NCBI RefSeq assembly: GCF_004016445.2
Contig: NZ_SADT02000002.1
Span: forward strand, 1 to 64,000
Length of the DNA stretch: 64,000 nt
Origin: Mesorhizobium sp. M2E.F.Ca.ET.219.01.1.1
GTDB taxonomy: Bacteria; Pseudomonadota; Alphaproteobacteria; Rhizobiales; Rhizobiaceae
Direction of reading: 5' to 3'
Positions 1 to 9,038 of this stretch are shown here, piece by piece. Position 1 is the stretch's first letter. The number at the start of each line of letters is the position of its first letter. The position numbers were made by a program, and so were the translations under genes. The notes under the pieces are model-generated. The model was not told the DNA's origin. It saw nothing but the letters and a program-made list of their open reading frames with translations, and ran no database searches.

Positions 1-2
1 GG

Positions 3-143
3 CCCAACATGGCGCTGCACATGCCGCTGTTCCTGACCGACGAGGAGGGCCGTTTCGCGATCGGTTGCAGCGAGACGATCCTGGTGACCGATGGAGGGGC
101 GGAGGTCCTGAGCAACGGCGATCGCGACCTTCGATTCCTCTGA
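3..143 (+). CDS. M24 family metallopeptidase-fold protein, C-terminal end only (partial)
   Basis: Only the last 46 codons lie in the window; the start and most of the protein are to the left. The visible tail (PNMALHMPLF, then CSETILVTDGG) matches the end of creatinase / Xaa-Pro-peptidase-fold (M24) proteins and resembles the tail of the complete M24 gene at 26753. A DoeB-like deacetylase gene follows about 280 bases downstream on the same strand. That order recalls doeA-doeB (ectoine hydrolase, then N-acetyl-diaminobutyrate deacetylase). The substrate is unknown, and the catalytic residues are outside the window. Confidence 0.65.
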   Translation, partial: PNMALHMPLFLTDEEGRFAIGCSETILVTDGGAEVLSNGDRDLRFL

Positions 144-422
144 TCTAGCTATTTCAACACAATTCCAGATAAGACGATGTCATGGTGGTCGGCTTGTAAG
201 GAAATCGTACGAGACGGATTTTGAAACCTGTTTTTGACCTAACTGAAAGTAAAAATTTTCGAGGAATAATCTGCATACATTTCAATACTGGGAGCACTGG
301 CTGCAGTGCCTGATGGGGTCATTGGCGGAGAAATAATTGTCGCCTTCGTCAATCCGCCGGCCAAGCTGCACACTGTGGCAACGATTAATCCACCACGTTT
401 TATAGATAATGGAACCTTGTCA

Positions 423-1415
423 ATGAGCCAAAAACCGCACCTTACGTTTGACCTCGACGAGCCTGGCGTGAACAAGGGTTATCTTGTAGTCCCAACGGGC
501 ACGGACAGGGAAGCTCTTCCGCTTCCAGTTCTAAGCCTTAATAAAGGGGAGGGGCCGCGCCTCCTTATTACCGCCGGTATCCATGGCGATGAATTCGAAG
601 GACCAATTGTCGCGCTTCGGCTCATTGACTGGCTAATTGAAGCGCAAACGTGCGGGAGAGTTCTCATTGCGCCGATGCTCAATCCGACAGCTTTGGAAGC
701 GTGGAGTCGCAGGTCGCCAGTAGATAGGTTGGACCTGAATCGTGTGTTTCCCGGCCGGCCGAACGGGTCAATATCCGAACGCACTGCGAGTGCAGTGTCG
801 GAGTTGCTGTTACCAACGGTTGACATGGTTTTTGATCTGCACAGCTTCGGACCCAAGTTTGATTGTCCCCCCGCAGCCACAACGCACCCTATTGGCGACG
901 CCGATCTCATGCGAAAGACGCTTAACATGGCAGCGGCCTTCAAGTTTCCAGTGACACTGGCCTGGGATGGACCAACGCAAGGAATGTTCGATACCTTGGT
1001 TCAAAGCCAAGGCAAGGTATTCGTTTGTGCTGAGCTCGGCAGTGGAACCGTGAGCGCCGACGCTCTTGCGGTCGCCGAAGCTGGGGTACGCAACGCAATT
1101 ATCGAGCTTGGGCTCGTAGAAGGAAAGACAGAGTATCCGACGCCCCGTCAAATGAAGACTAACCTGACACTCGAGTCGCTCACGTCGGACCAACTGACAT
1201 CGCCGGCACGAGGCATCTTCGAACCTCGTTGTTCGGTGTTGGACGAGCTGAGTGAAGGAGATCTTGTAGGACTCCTGCATCCGTTGGATCCGTGGTCATC
1301 AAAGGCCATTGAAATTCGAGCGCCTACCACATCGATCGTCTGTTCATTAAGGACCGGAATGCAGGTCGACGTCAACGATGGCTTAGTGTACCTCGCGCGG
1401 CCGCTCAATCTCTGA
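423..1415 (+). CDS. DoeB-like N-acyl amino acid deacylase (succinylglutamate desuccinylase/aspartoacylase family)
   Basis: Predicted 330-aa cytoplasmic zinc amidohydrolase that removes an acyl group from an amino acid. The zinc site is visible as HGDEFEGP (about residue 55), then DLNRVFPG, DLHSFG and a late ELGSG, the layout of the AstE/AspA family. Length and motifs fit the DoeB/EutE branch (N-alpha-acetyl-diaminobutyrate deacetylase) better than classical aspartoacylase. I start it at the ATG at 423 because homology begins there (PHLTFDLDEPGV). The frame is open upstream to 306, but that part looks unrelated. The M24 tail upstream supports a doeA-doeB-like pair. The first codons recur as broken copies at 23371 and 38313. 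The acyl substrate is inferred only by family. Confidence 0.75.
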   Translation: MSQKPHLTFDLDEPGVNKGYLVVPTGTDREALPLPVLSLNKGEGPRLLITAGIHGDEFEGPIVALRLIDWLIEAQTCGRVLIAPMLNPTALEAWSRRSPVDRLDLNRVFPGRPNGSISERTASAVSELLLPTVDMVFDLHSFGPKFDCPPAATTHPIGDADLMRKTLNMAAAFKFPVTLAWDGPTQGMFDTLVQSQGKVFVCAELGSGTVSADALAVAEAGVRNAIIELGLVEGKTEYPTPRQMKTNLTLESLTSDQLTSPARGIFEPRCSVLDELSEGDLVGLLHPLDPWSSKAIEIRAPTTSIVCSLRTGMQVDVNDGLVYLARPLNL

Positions 1416-1989
1416 ATCTAAGGGGCATCGATATTTCGCCTCAACAACGACATACCGAGTGTGCGTACTTGTCAAGTAGCGCCCACGCGGCCGCCGGACA
1501 CCCGACCACATTATGCTGCCCATGATGATCCTGCCTCTGGTCAGCGTCATCTCTGATGGCGGCCGCCCGCAGCATGGGCGACGCCTTTTTGCCGCCTTCT
1601 CGCGTTTTCTTCCCGCTCAGCCTGCCGGGCGTGCGCGGCGGTTCCCTGTGGTGTTTGTGATCTGCCTCGGCTTTTACATCACGCCGGCCCCTCGGCGGGT
1701 TGGGAGACGCCATGCTGTCGACCTTCATGGCGTCGCAGTCCAGACCTCCTGTAAGTTTGCGCGCGTCGCCCTCGGCCGTCACCGCTTCTGGCGGTCGCCG
1801 TTGTCGTGCTTTCCATTCTCGGGGCTAGACCTTTCCGGTAGGCAGGGCCGCACGGCGCAACCAGCGCGGAAGTTGGCTGACCCGGCTGCCTTGGTAGTGT
1901 GCTGAGAGTTCTGCAAATTCGCTGAGAGAGGGCGGTCATGGCAGGCTGATGATTGTTCACGTCACCGATTCCCGCGAAGGAACGCCGCC
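1416..1989. other. Gene-poor stretch between the deacylase and an IS256 remnant
   Basis: No gene recognised. GC-rich open frames exist on both strands (for example 1441-1782 minus and 1513-1905 plus) but mirror each other and match no family I know. The last 100 bases before 1990 are probably the left flank of the IS256-type remnant that follows. Confidence 0.4.
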
Positions 1990-2278
1990 ATGACCAAGAC
2001 TGAAGATAAATCCGCCGGCCGTCAAAGACATTCTGCTTTCGAACCCGGATACGGATGGATTGCACGAGGTGATCCGCGCTGTGATGCAGGAGGTGCTCGA
2101 GGCCGAGATGGACGAGGCGCTGGGTGCTGCGAAGAACCAGCGCACGCCGGAGCGTCTCGGCTATCGCTCTGGCTATTAGTCTAGGGCCGCACCCTTGTCA
2201 CGCGGGTCGGCAAGCTTGAGCTGCGGGTTCCGCAGGATCGGGCGGGCCGCTTCTCCACCGAATTGTTTGAGCGCTAGT
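1990..2278 (+). pseudogene. IS256-family transposase, N-terminal fragment
   Basis: After a start at 1990 (MTKTEDK), the reading moves frame to give NPDTDGLHEVIRAVMQEVLE, MDEALGAAKNQRTPERLGYR and, after an in-frame TAG (2177-2179), RTLVTRVGKLELRVPQDRAG and STELFER. This is the start of an IS256-family (mutator-type) transposase. It ends abruptly near 2278, so about 300 residues including the catalytic DDE part are missing. The fragment has both a frameshift and a stop and is certainly inactive. A second, different IS256-type copy lies at 23965-25187. Confidence 0.7.
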
Positions 2279-2463
2279 ATCGAAAAACTAGGTTCGGGTC
2301 TGCGGATATCCGTCGACGTTCCCGCTGGGGCGCGGCAATCAAGTGAGAGCGCAGCGTCAATCAAGATGAGAATGCCGCCGGCGGCGTTCCCTTTCGGAGC
2401 GTTGTCTGGCGATCGCGGCCGACCGGGTACGCCAGTGGTTTGTCGGATTGGAGGAATCACTTA

Positions 2464-2957
2464 GTGCCCGGCCGCCACGTAACCGATCACCAGATGAGGC
2501 TTCATGAAGTTCCGGCAGACCCATACGACGGCCGTCGCGGCGGCGAAGGCGTCGATCGGCACGGCACGGCCTATCGCATCGAGAAGGATTCGAGGCTGCC
2601 CTCGCAGAGGAAGGTTCCGCGACAACGCCGCCGCCCGATCCGCTCGCCCGACAATTTTGACGCCGAGATCGTGCCGCTGCTGTGGGCTGCGCCGGGAATC
2701 CGGCCGGTCGCAATCTTCGAGGAGACGCTGCGGCGTCATCCCGAGCTGGGCAACGCCATTCGCCAGCGTCGCGTCCGATCCCGGCGCGCTGTCCGATGGC
2801 GAGGAACAGGAAGTCATCTTCCGGCAAACGCACGAGCCGGCCGCCTCGGCCTGTCGGATTTCACCGATCATGAGCAGCACCGGCCTCACCATCGCCGGAC
2901 AGCCGCTCGATCACCGTCTCTATCATTCGCGGCTCGCCTATTCCGGCTTGCAGCCGT
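2464..2957 (+). pseudogene. IS21-family transposase (IstA) fragment, frameshifted
   Basis: Read across frames, the segment gives MKFRQTHTTAVAAAKASIGT, AYRIEKDSRLPSQRKVPR, ILTP/FDAEIVPLL, APGIRPVAIFEETLRRHPEL, EEQEVIFRQTHEP and PLDHRLYHSRLAYSG. These are successive blocks of a rhizobial IstA transposase up to the start of the catalytic core. At least three frame changes are needed and no continuous product is possible. Both ends are cut: IS256 debris lies to the left and a CitE-like scrap to the right. The IstB partner is absent. Confidence 0.65.
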
Positions 2958-3100
2958 GATGGCAGGCGTTGACGCACTGGTTTTTCCGAAGACGGATTCG
3001 GCAGAGTGGGTTTTAGAGATCGCGAATGCGGTTTCGGAACTCGAACGCGAAAGAAATCTTCCGCCGGGAGGCCCCGGTCCTTGCCCAGATCGGATCTGAA
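2958..3100 (+). pseudogene. HpcH/HpaI (CitE-like) aldolase / CoA-ester lyase fragment
   Basis: An open frame from 2958 reads MAGVDALVFPKTDSAEWV, then AVSELERERNLPPGG. In HpcH/HpaI and CitE-type lyases the corresponding stretch is GVD-ALV-PKTES, an alternating helix, ELE-ERGLPPG. Only about 40 residues survive, fused directly to the IstA remnant. If real, it is a relic of a citramalyl-, malyl- or methylmalyl-CoA lyase type gene, which would suit the mesaconate-type genes at 35.5-38 kb. The match is short, so confidence is moderate. From here to 3254 nothing else is recognised. Confidence 0.45.
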
Positions 3101-3254
3101 CAGTTCACCAGTCCGACTATCGCACGATTCATCCTCCGAATCCATTCAAGGAAAATGAATCACGGCCGCAGCCCAAGGGCGAGCGCCTGTTTCAACATCC
3201 TGCTAGGTCGAGCCGGGTTCAAATCCTTATTTCTCGTCCTCCGCTTGAAATGAC

Positions 3255-5003
3255 TTATTCCGCCGCACGAGATCTTGCCTGCCGCAGTTGTTGCGTGGCG
3301 TCGAGATCGATGACGATGCCCGCTTCACTCTTCGTGAGGACTACGGCGTAGTCGCGCCGCGCACCTTCTATGCTGATCTTGCCGAGACGACAGTCTTCCA
3401 GCACGCGCTCCGGCTCCCGTTCGGATGCTGGGCCGTACCCACCCCCCGATGGCATCACGTGGCAGAACAGGTCGTTTTTCTTCATTGGTACCGGCTCCTT
3501 AAGGAGCACCGGCAGCACGATGGCATTGTCGCCCGAGATCAGACGGTTCATCGACGGCTTGCCTTCGCAGCCCCCAAAGAGGCCATGCGGCGGATAGGCA
3601 CGCTTATCGGAACGGATATTCAAGGTCGCTGAGCTCGCAAGGAGCCGATAATCGCGCCGGATGGCGAGCCCACCCCTACGGCGTCCCGGACCCCCTGTGT
3701 CGGGGACGAAGCCGTATTGCTCGATGCGGATAGGATAGGTCTGCTCGATCATCTCAACCGGCACGTTCGACTGGTTGGCGCCGATATGTGGGCCACCGTC
3801 CAGCCCGTCATTCGCTAGGCTGGCTCCCCAGGTTCCCATAACCGTTTCACAGAAGACGAACTGGTTGCCCCCATGCAGGCCCGCAATGGTAGGCAAAGTC
3901 GAGCCGCCGGATCCGTCGGCCGTTACCCGGTCGGGAGCAGCCTGCGAAAGCGCGCCGAAGAGGCAGTCGATCATTCTGTAGCCGGTAATGCCGCGCGCGC
4001 CGCAGGGGGCTGGCGATACGGGACGGACCACGGTGCCTTCCGGAGCCCTGACCTCGATGATCTCGGTGAACCCGTGGCAGTTGGGAACGTCCGCCTTCAT
4101 CACGGATCGTAGGGCTGCGTAGGCACAGGCCTTGGTGAAGGGGAAAGTGGCGTTTACGCCGCCGGCGACCTGAGGCGAGGACCCGTCCCAGTCTATCACA
4201 ACCCGGCTGCCCTTAATCTCGACCTGAACCTTGAGAAGGATCGGCTCAGGATTCTCGCCGATCCCGTCAATATGGTCGGTGAAGTGATAGACGCCGTCGG
4301 GAAGATCGCCGATCTCAGCTTCTGCCAGCTCACGTGCGTAGTCGTTCAGATCCTCTATCGCCTGCAGAACCGTATCGGCGCCATAGCGATCGAAGAGACG
4401 CACCATTGCCCGCGCACCCGTCGCTCCGGCGGCCATCTGTGCCTGAAGATCGCCCAGGACGAGATCGGGCGTACGCACGTTGATCGCTATCATATCCCAC
4501 AGAGTGGCGTTGCGGCGCCCTCGATCCACAAGCTTGAGGACAGGGATGCGCAGGCCCTCCTGAAATATTTCGTGAGCGCCGAGAGCGTTAGAGCCCGCCA
4601 CGATGCCGCCGACGTCCGAATGGTGCGCCAGTGTCGTCGCCCAGCCACGCAGGACATTCTCGTAAAAAATAGGGCGGACGATATAGATGTCGGGAAGGTG
4701 CTGGCCCGCTGCCGCGTACGGGTCGTTCATGATCAGCACGTCGTCCGGATGGATGTCGTCGCCGATTTTCCACAGCATCGTCTGTAGCGCATCATAGAAG
4801 CTGCCTAGATGCATGGGCGTGCACACGCCTTGAGCGATTGTACGCCCGGTCGCATCGCAGAGGGCCGTCGAGAAATCCAATGAGTCGCGAACGATCTGGG
4901 AGTAAGCGGTACGAACGATCGTAAGCGTCATCTCATCGGCGATCGTGTCGAACGCGTTCTTGAATATCTCGAGCAAAAACGGGTCTGTCTTGCGGTTTCG
5001 CAT
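3255..5003 (-). CDS. Hydantoinase B / 5-oxoprolinase family protein (HyuB)
   Basis: A 582-aa protein, full length for HyuB, which pairs with HyuA to open five-membered cyclic amides (hydantoin, N-methylhydantoin, 5-oxoproline) using ATP. Family marks include MNDPYAAAGQHLPD, AHHSDVGG, EIFQEGLRIP, PCGARGITGYR, PHIGANQSNVP and a C-terminal MPSGGGYG. The ATG at 5003 overlaps the upstream hyuA stop as TGATG, preceded by GAGGAG, so the two are translationally coupled. A GTG three bases earlier is an alternative start. Order is lysR-hyuA-hyuB. This is the only intact hyuB of three in the window; the copy at 32421 is clearly its relative. The substrate cannot be told from sequence. Confidence 0.88.
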   Translation of the reverse strand: MRNRKTDPFLLEIFKNAFDTIADEMTLTIVRTAYSQIVRDSLDFSTALCDATGRTIAQGVCTPMHLGSFYDALQTMLWKIGDDIHPDDVLIMNDPYAAAGQHLPDIYIVRPIFYENVLRGWATTLAHHSDVGGIVAGSNALGAHEIFQEGLRIPVLKLVDRGRRNATLWDMIAINVRTPDLVLGDLQAQMAAGATGARAMVRLFDRYGADTVLQAIEDLNDYARELAEAEIGDLPDGVYHFTDHIDGIGENPEPILLKVQVEIKGSRVVIDWDGSSPQVAGGVNATFPFTKACAYAALRSVMKADVPNCHGFTEIIEVRAPEGTVVRPVSPAPCGARGITGYRMIDCLFGALSQAAPDRVTADGSGGSTLPTIAGLHGGNQFVFCETVMGTWGASLANDGLDGGPHIGANQSNVPVEMIEQTYPIRIEQYGFVPDTGGPGRRRGGLAIRRDYRLLASSATLNIRSDKRAYPPHGLFGGCEGKPSMNRLISGDNAIVLPVLLKEPVPMKKNDLFCHVMPSGGGYGPASEREPERVLEDCRLGKISIEGARRDYAVVLTKSEAGIVIDLDATQQLRQARSRAAE

Positions 5004-7084
5004 CACGCGACTCCTCGTTGCAGATCGACGACCAGGTTGTCAAATTCGTCTCGGAAGACGGAAGCGTCTGGCGGCACAACCGTCGTCCCTTCATATTCTT
5101 CCACGATAACCGGCCCGGCCTGCCTCTCCCGCGTGACTTCCGCGCGTCCCACGACAGCCGTCTCAATGAAGCCGTACCTCTTTCCGAACCACACCGGCCT
5201 TGAAGTGGTCTCGCTTGGCTTGAGTGCGTGCCGTAGGCGAGCAGGCACGACATGGTCCGGGTCGGATGCCCTGAGACGCAACGCGACGATCTCGACTGCG
5301 TTGTGCTCATCGAAACGGTGACCAAACCGTCGCTCATGCTCGGCGTCGAAGCGGGCGCGCAGCTCGCTGCGCGCCTCGGTGGATAGGTGCCCATCATCGA
5401 GATCAATAATCAGCTCGAATGCCTGCCCAAGGTAGCGCATCTCTACCTGGCGCATGCACCTGGCCTTCCCGGAAACACCCAGAAGGCGCTCCGCCTCACG
5501 CTGGAGCTGAACGTAAGCCTGTTCAGCTGCCGTATAATCGAGCTCGTCCAGTCGTGCGACGAAGGCTGATGCGACAGCTACTGACTTTTCGGCCAGAAGC
5601 AGACCCACGGCACTGAAAACGCCCGCTGCTGCAGGAACATATATGCGGCCGATCTCCAAGCTTCGCGCAATGGACGCCCCATGCACGCCGCCATTGCCTC
5701 CAAAAGCGAACATGGCGAAATCGCGCGGATTGCGCCCGCGATAGGTCGTCACCGCCTTGATGGCCCGCACCATCGTCGCATTCGCAACCTCATGCACGCC
5801 GTATGCGGCTTCATGCACGGACATTCCGAGCGGGGAGGCGATCGTCCTCTCAAGAGATGCGCGCGACAAGCCGGCATCGATCCTTACTGTTCCGCCGGCC
5901 AGAGACTGCTGATTCAAGAAGCCGAGCACGATATTCGCATCCGTAACGGTCGGCTCCTCACCGCCCAGCCCGTATGCGGCCGGACCCGGCGCCGCGCCGG
6001 CGCTGTCAGGGCCGACTTTGATAGCCCCTGCCCGGTCCAGCCGCACGATGGAGCCGCCACCAGCGCCAACCTCAGCGATGTCGATGACCGGAAGCTTGAG
6101 CGCGTATCCGCCGCCGCCGGCGATCGCACCCGCGGTGCTCATCGAAGCGCCGATCTCGTAGTTTTCGGCGAAGATGACATCGCCATCCTCGATCAGGGAA
6201 CCTTTCGCGGTGGTGCCGCCCATGTCGAACGTTATGGCGTTCCGGATACGCAGAAGGCGGGCCAGATGGGCGGCGCCGACGACACCCGCCGCCGGCCCGC
6301 ATTCCACGATCTGGGCCGGCTTGTCCTTCACCGCATCGGAGGAGATCGAGCCTCCGGAGGACTGCATGACTGATATGCGGGCGTTGCAACCGGCCGCAGC
6401 GAGATCGGCTTCCATCCCTTCCAGGTAGCGCTTAACCGGAGGGCCGACATAGGCGTTTACCACCGTCGTGCTGGTACGTTCGTATTCACGAATCTGCGGG
6501 AGCACGTCGACCGAAAGGGTTACGAAGCAGCCGGGGAGCAATTTCCGGAGGAGCGCGCCGGCGCGGCGTTCGTGGTCGGGAAAGCGATAGGAGTGCAGGA
6601 AGCAGACGGCGACAGCCTCCGCCCCCGACCTGGCGATGACCTCGGCGGCCTTGCACACATCATCCTCACCCAGCGGCACAACGACGCTGCCATCGGCTCC
6701 GACGCGCTCACGAACTTCAAGCCTCAGGTCGCGCGCCGCCAAAGGAAGAGGTTTGACGTAGAGCGGCTCGTAGAGCTTAGGCACACGGATGCGCCGCAAT
6801 TCAAGCACATCACGAAATCCCGCCGTTGTGAGCAGCGCGACGCGGGCACCCTTGCCCTCCAGAATCGCGTTTGTAGCGACGGTGCATCCGTGCGCCATTT
6901 CGGCCATCGTCTCGATCCGAAGATCTCGGGCCGATGCGAGGGCTTTCGCACCTTCGATCACTCCGCTGGCATAATTCTGGGGTGTCGATGGCACCTTAAT
7001 CGTACTTAGCAGCCCGTCCTCGGCTATAAAGGCAATATCGGTGAATGTACCACCAATGTCGGACGCCAAACGCCAGCCTTTCAT
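5003..7084 (-). CDS. Hydantoinase A / 5-oxoprolinase family ATPase subunit (HyuA)
   Basis: A 693-aa partner of the following hyuB. Actin-like ATPase fold marks are present: DIGGTFTD at residues 8-15, HGCTVATNAILEGKGAR, FDMGGTTAKG and GAGGGSI, then FAFGGNGGVHGASIAR near the C-terminal third. Together with HyuB it should hydrolyse a cyclic amide with ATP. I start it at the ATG at 7084 because GGAGGG lies 6 bases upstream and the family begins at this point; the frame extends a further 28 codons upstream without homology. The lysR gene ends 80 bases upstream on the same strand, so the three genes may form one unit under LysR control. An internally deleted relative lies at 28793. Confidence 0.88.
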   Translation of the reverse strand: MKGWRLASDIGGTFTDIAFIAEDGLLSTIKVPSTPQNYASGVIEGAKALASARDLRIETMAEMAHGCTVATNAILEGKGARVALLTTAGFRDVLELRRIRVPKLYEPLYVKPLPLAARDLRLEVRERVGADGSVVVPLGEDDVCKAAEVIARSGAEAVAVCFLHSYRFPDHERRAGALLRKLLPGCFVTLSVDVLPQIREYERTSTTVVNAYVGPPVKRYLEGMEADLAAAGCNARISVMQSSGGSISSDAVKDKPAQIVECGPAAGVVGAAHLARLLRIRNAITFDMGGTTAKGSLIEDGDVIFAENYEIGASMSTAGAIAGGGGYALKLPVIDIAEVGAGGGSIVRLDRAGAIKVGPDSAGAAPGPAAYGLGGEEPTVTDANIVLGFLNQQSLAGGTVRIDAGLSRASLERTIASPLGMSVHEAAYGVHEVANATMVRAIKAVTTYRGRNPRDFAMFAFGGNGGVHGASIARSLEIGRIYVPAAAGVFSAVGLLLAEKSVAVASAFVARLDELDYTAAEQAYVQLQREAERLLGVSGKARCMRQVEMRYLGQAFELIIDLDDGHLSTEARSELRARFDAEHERRFGHRFDEHNAVEIVALRLRASDPDHVVPARLRHALKPSETTSRPVWFGKRYGFIETAVVGRAEVTRERQAGPVIVEEYEGTTVVPPDASVFRDEFDNLVVDLQRGVA

Positions 7085-7164
7085 CGAACCCTCCCTGCTC
7101 CACCAATTTGACGAAACATAGAAAGGAGCGCCCCATAGATGCAAATCGCAATTTACGCTGGAGA

Positions 7165-8070
7165 TCAATAAAGTAATTTTATCGAGTCCGATGAGCCGCG
7201 TGCCTTCAAGAACTCTATGGCACGTTCGGTGAGCGTCTCGGGGACATGCGTGTCCGGCCCCTGCGGGTAGCAGACCGTGAAGCGGACATCGGTGAGCTTG
7301 AATTCGGTATCGACGACGACAAGGCTGCCGGTAGCGACTTCCTCCTCGATAGAGCCGAGAGGCACCGCGCCTATCCCCAAGCCCTTGCGAACCATCAAAA
7401 TGGTTGTCTGAAGCGAGTTGATCGGGTTCAGCCTGGGCGCAATATCGGCTTTGCGAAGATCGCGCAGCAGATCCTGGTGTGGCCTAGTCATCCGCTCGAA
7501 GGTGAAGATGTCCATGCGGTCGATTTCGGCCGGTGTTAGCTTCCTGCCGTGCAGGCCGAGCGACGGTGCGGCTGCGAATACCATGGGACAGTCACAGAGC
7601 AGATGGTTGATCATCTGCGGATTGGAGATGGGACCCACAATGAACCCGATATCGATTTGTCGGGCAAGCAATTCGTCGCGCAGTCGATAGGATGGACCGA
7701 TGTGAAGCTCGAACTCGGCATCCGGATTTGCCGCGCGCAAGGCCGCAAGGAAGGGCGGGATCCAGATGACTGCCATCGTGTCTGAAGCCCCGATACGCAC
7801 GATTCCACGCAGCTCGCCTTTGCCGTAGCGTTTGAGGGCCTTGGCTTGGATTTCCAGTAGCTTCTCGGCGCTGCGAAGAAAGCTGCGGCCCTGCGGAGTG
7901 AGCGCAACCCGATGGCCCGAGCGATCGAAAAGACTGACGCCCAGCCGATCTTCGAGCGCCGCGATACGCGCTGAAATGGTTGGCTGTGTTGTGTTCAGTT
8001 GCTCCGCAGCCTTGGCAAAGGTCCCGAGCACCGCTACAAGATAGAAGCTTTTGATCTGGTCAAAGGTCAT
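7165..8070 (-). CDS. LysR family transcriptional regulator
   Basis: A 301-aa protein of standard LysR length. The N-terminal winged helix-turn-helix is clear (FYLVAVLGTFAKAAEQLN, QPTISARIAALEDRLGV, LFDRSG) and is followed by the effector-binding domain from about residue 90 (IGASDTMAVIWIPPFL). It lies immediately upstream of hyuA and points the same way, with 80 bases between them. It is the likely activator of the hydantoinase genes, possibly with autoregulation. The inducer is unknown. Confidence 0.88.
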   Translation of the reverse strand: MTFDQIKSFYLVAVLGTFAKAAEQLNTTQPTISARIAALEDRLGVSLFDRSGHRVALTPQGRSFLRSAEKLLEIQAKALKRYGKGELRGIVRIGASDTMAVIWIPPFLAALRAANPDAEFELHIGPSYRLRDELLARQIDIGFIVGPISNPQMINHLLCDCPMVFAAAPSLGLHGRKLTPAEIDRMDIFTFERMTRPHQDLLRDLRKADIAPRLNPINSLQTTILMVRKGLGIGAVPLGSIEEEVATGSLVVVDTEFKLTDVRFTVCYPQGPDTHVPETLTERAIEFLKARGSSDSIKLLY

Positions 8071-8124
8071 GCAGCTTTATCGGTCGGCGTCGGCGGTTCT
8101 GCAAGCGCCTTGGCGAGCCGGCCA

Positions 8125-8330
8125 GCCCCGTGATGGCACGCGGACCCTCGCGTGGGACTGATGATGCCGGTGGCAAACGACTACTACTCGGACCTAAACG
8201 ACGAAAGGCGCCACTTCGATCTCGCCGACGCCTGCGCCGGCTACAGTGATCAGCTGGAGCTGCAAGCTGTTTCCCTCCTTGTCTTCCCGAATTCCGTCGC
8301 CGTTAGTACGCCGATATCCAACGGCATCGA
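8125..8330. pseudogene. Remnant of a peptide-binding-protein gene with an internal inversion
   Basis: On the plus strand about 8135-8225 encodes LMMPVANDYYSDLNDERRHF, nearly the same as LVMPVAADYYSDLNDIRRHF of the intact binding protein at 12081 (DNA around 13085-13150). The next piece of that gene (DAAGYRDKNGDGVREDKEGN) appears at about 8240-8330 on the opposite strand as DAVGYRRTNGDGIREDKEGN. The two neighbouring segments are therefore in opposite orientation, meaning a short inversion inside a truncated duplicate. Nothing else of the roughly 550-residue gene is left here. Confidence 0.7.
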
Positions 8331-8790
8331 AGCTGCCCGCGCACGCATTGAGCAAAAAATCAGAATGTTGGAGGAGCACATTCTCGGGTTCGCCACACAG
8401 GGATCCGTGCCGCCGTGATGACCGTACCCGGCATTGGCGTCTTGACGGCCAATCCGCTTCGTCACCGCGGTGGATGATTTAGCGCGCTTTGTTCGCTCAT
8501 CGGGTGTTGGCGCCCATTTCGGCCTGACGCCGAGACGGTATCAATCGGGAAGTCGATCGTGACGGGTCGGTGTCAAAATGCGACGACACGCTCACAGGCA
8601 CCTATCTATCTCTTCGAGCTGCGGGCACTCTGTTGGCACGGGTCGCCAGATGGTCTGCACTGAAAGCGTGGGCGCGCGTCTGGCGCGCCGGATTGGCAGC
8701 AAGAAAGCCCGAGTGGCCGTCGCCTGCAGAGTACCCATCCGGTGAAGTCCGCAGACGTGCGTATCTGGTGACCGTGAGGACCTGAGCACC
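8331..8790 (+). pseudogene. IS110-family transposase remnant (IS116/IS110 C-terminal domain)
   Basis: Reading across frames gives ARIEQKIRMLEEHI, VPGIGVLTA, AVDDLARFVRSSGVGAHFGL, TPRRYQSG, a degraded RRHAHRHL, then LLARVARWSALKAWARVWRA, the order of the IS110 family C-terminal (transposase_20) domain. Several stops and frameshifts interrupt it, and the N-terminal RuvC-like catalytic half is missing. It abuts the inverted binding-protein remnant on the left and the IS66 element on the right. Confidence 0.55.
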
Positions 8791-8802
8791 GGAGTGCTGG
8801 GG

Positions 8803-9036
8803 TCAAGCTTTCGATGAGGAGACCCGATGATATTCTTCGAGGAGGAGTTTGACCTCCTCGATGCCTTCATCGGTGAAGGCCAAGATCCCGTCGTCATCGT
8901 TGGTGCCGTACACCCAGATGACGCCGTCCTCCGGCTCGAGACCGAGGGTCAGTTCGTGGATGAGCGCTTCGCTGACGCCGAGGTCGCTGGCGACACGGCC
9001 GACGGTGTAGACGTGATGCACCTTATTGCGCTGCAT
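8803..9036 (-). CDS. Small hypothetical protein downstream of IS66 tnpC
   Basis: A 77-aa acidic protein starting at an ATG two bases after the tnpC stop; the frame is open a further 17 codons upstream, inside tnpC. It reads HHVYTVGRVASDLGV, then LELE-type acidic stretch EPEDGVIWVYGTNDDDGILA and a C-terminal helix EEVKLLLEEYHR. The first part could be a small helix-turn-helix (SDLGVSEALIHEL). I do not recognise a function. Its tight coupling to tnpC suggests a passenger gene of the IS66-type element. Confidence 0.5.
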   Translation of the reverse strand: MQRNKVHHVYTVGRVASDLGVSEALIHELTLGLEPEDGVIWVYGTNDDDGILAFTDEGIEEVKLLLEEYHRVSSSKA

Positions 9037-9038
9037 GA

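Noticed and set aside
3200-3240. GGGTTCAAATCC motif suggesting a tRNA T-arm
   Set aside because: The flanking bases do not form a T-stem and no acceptor or anticodon arms can be found upstream.
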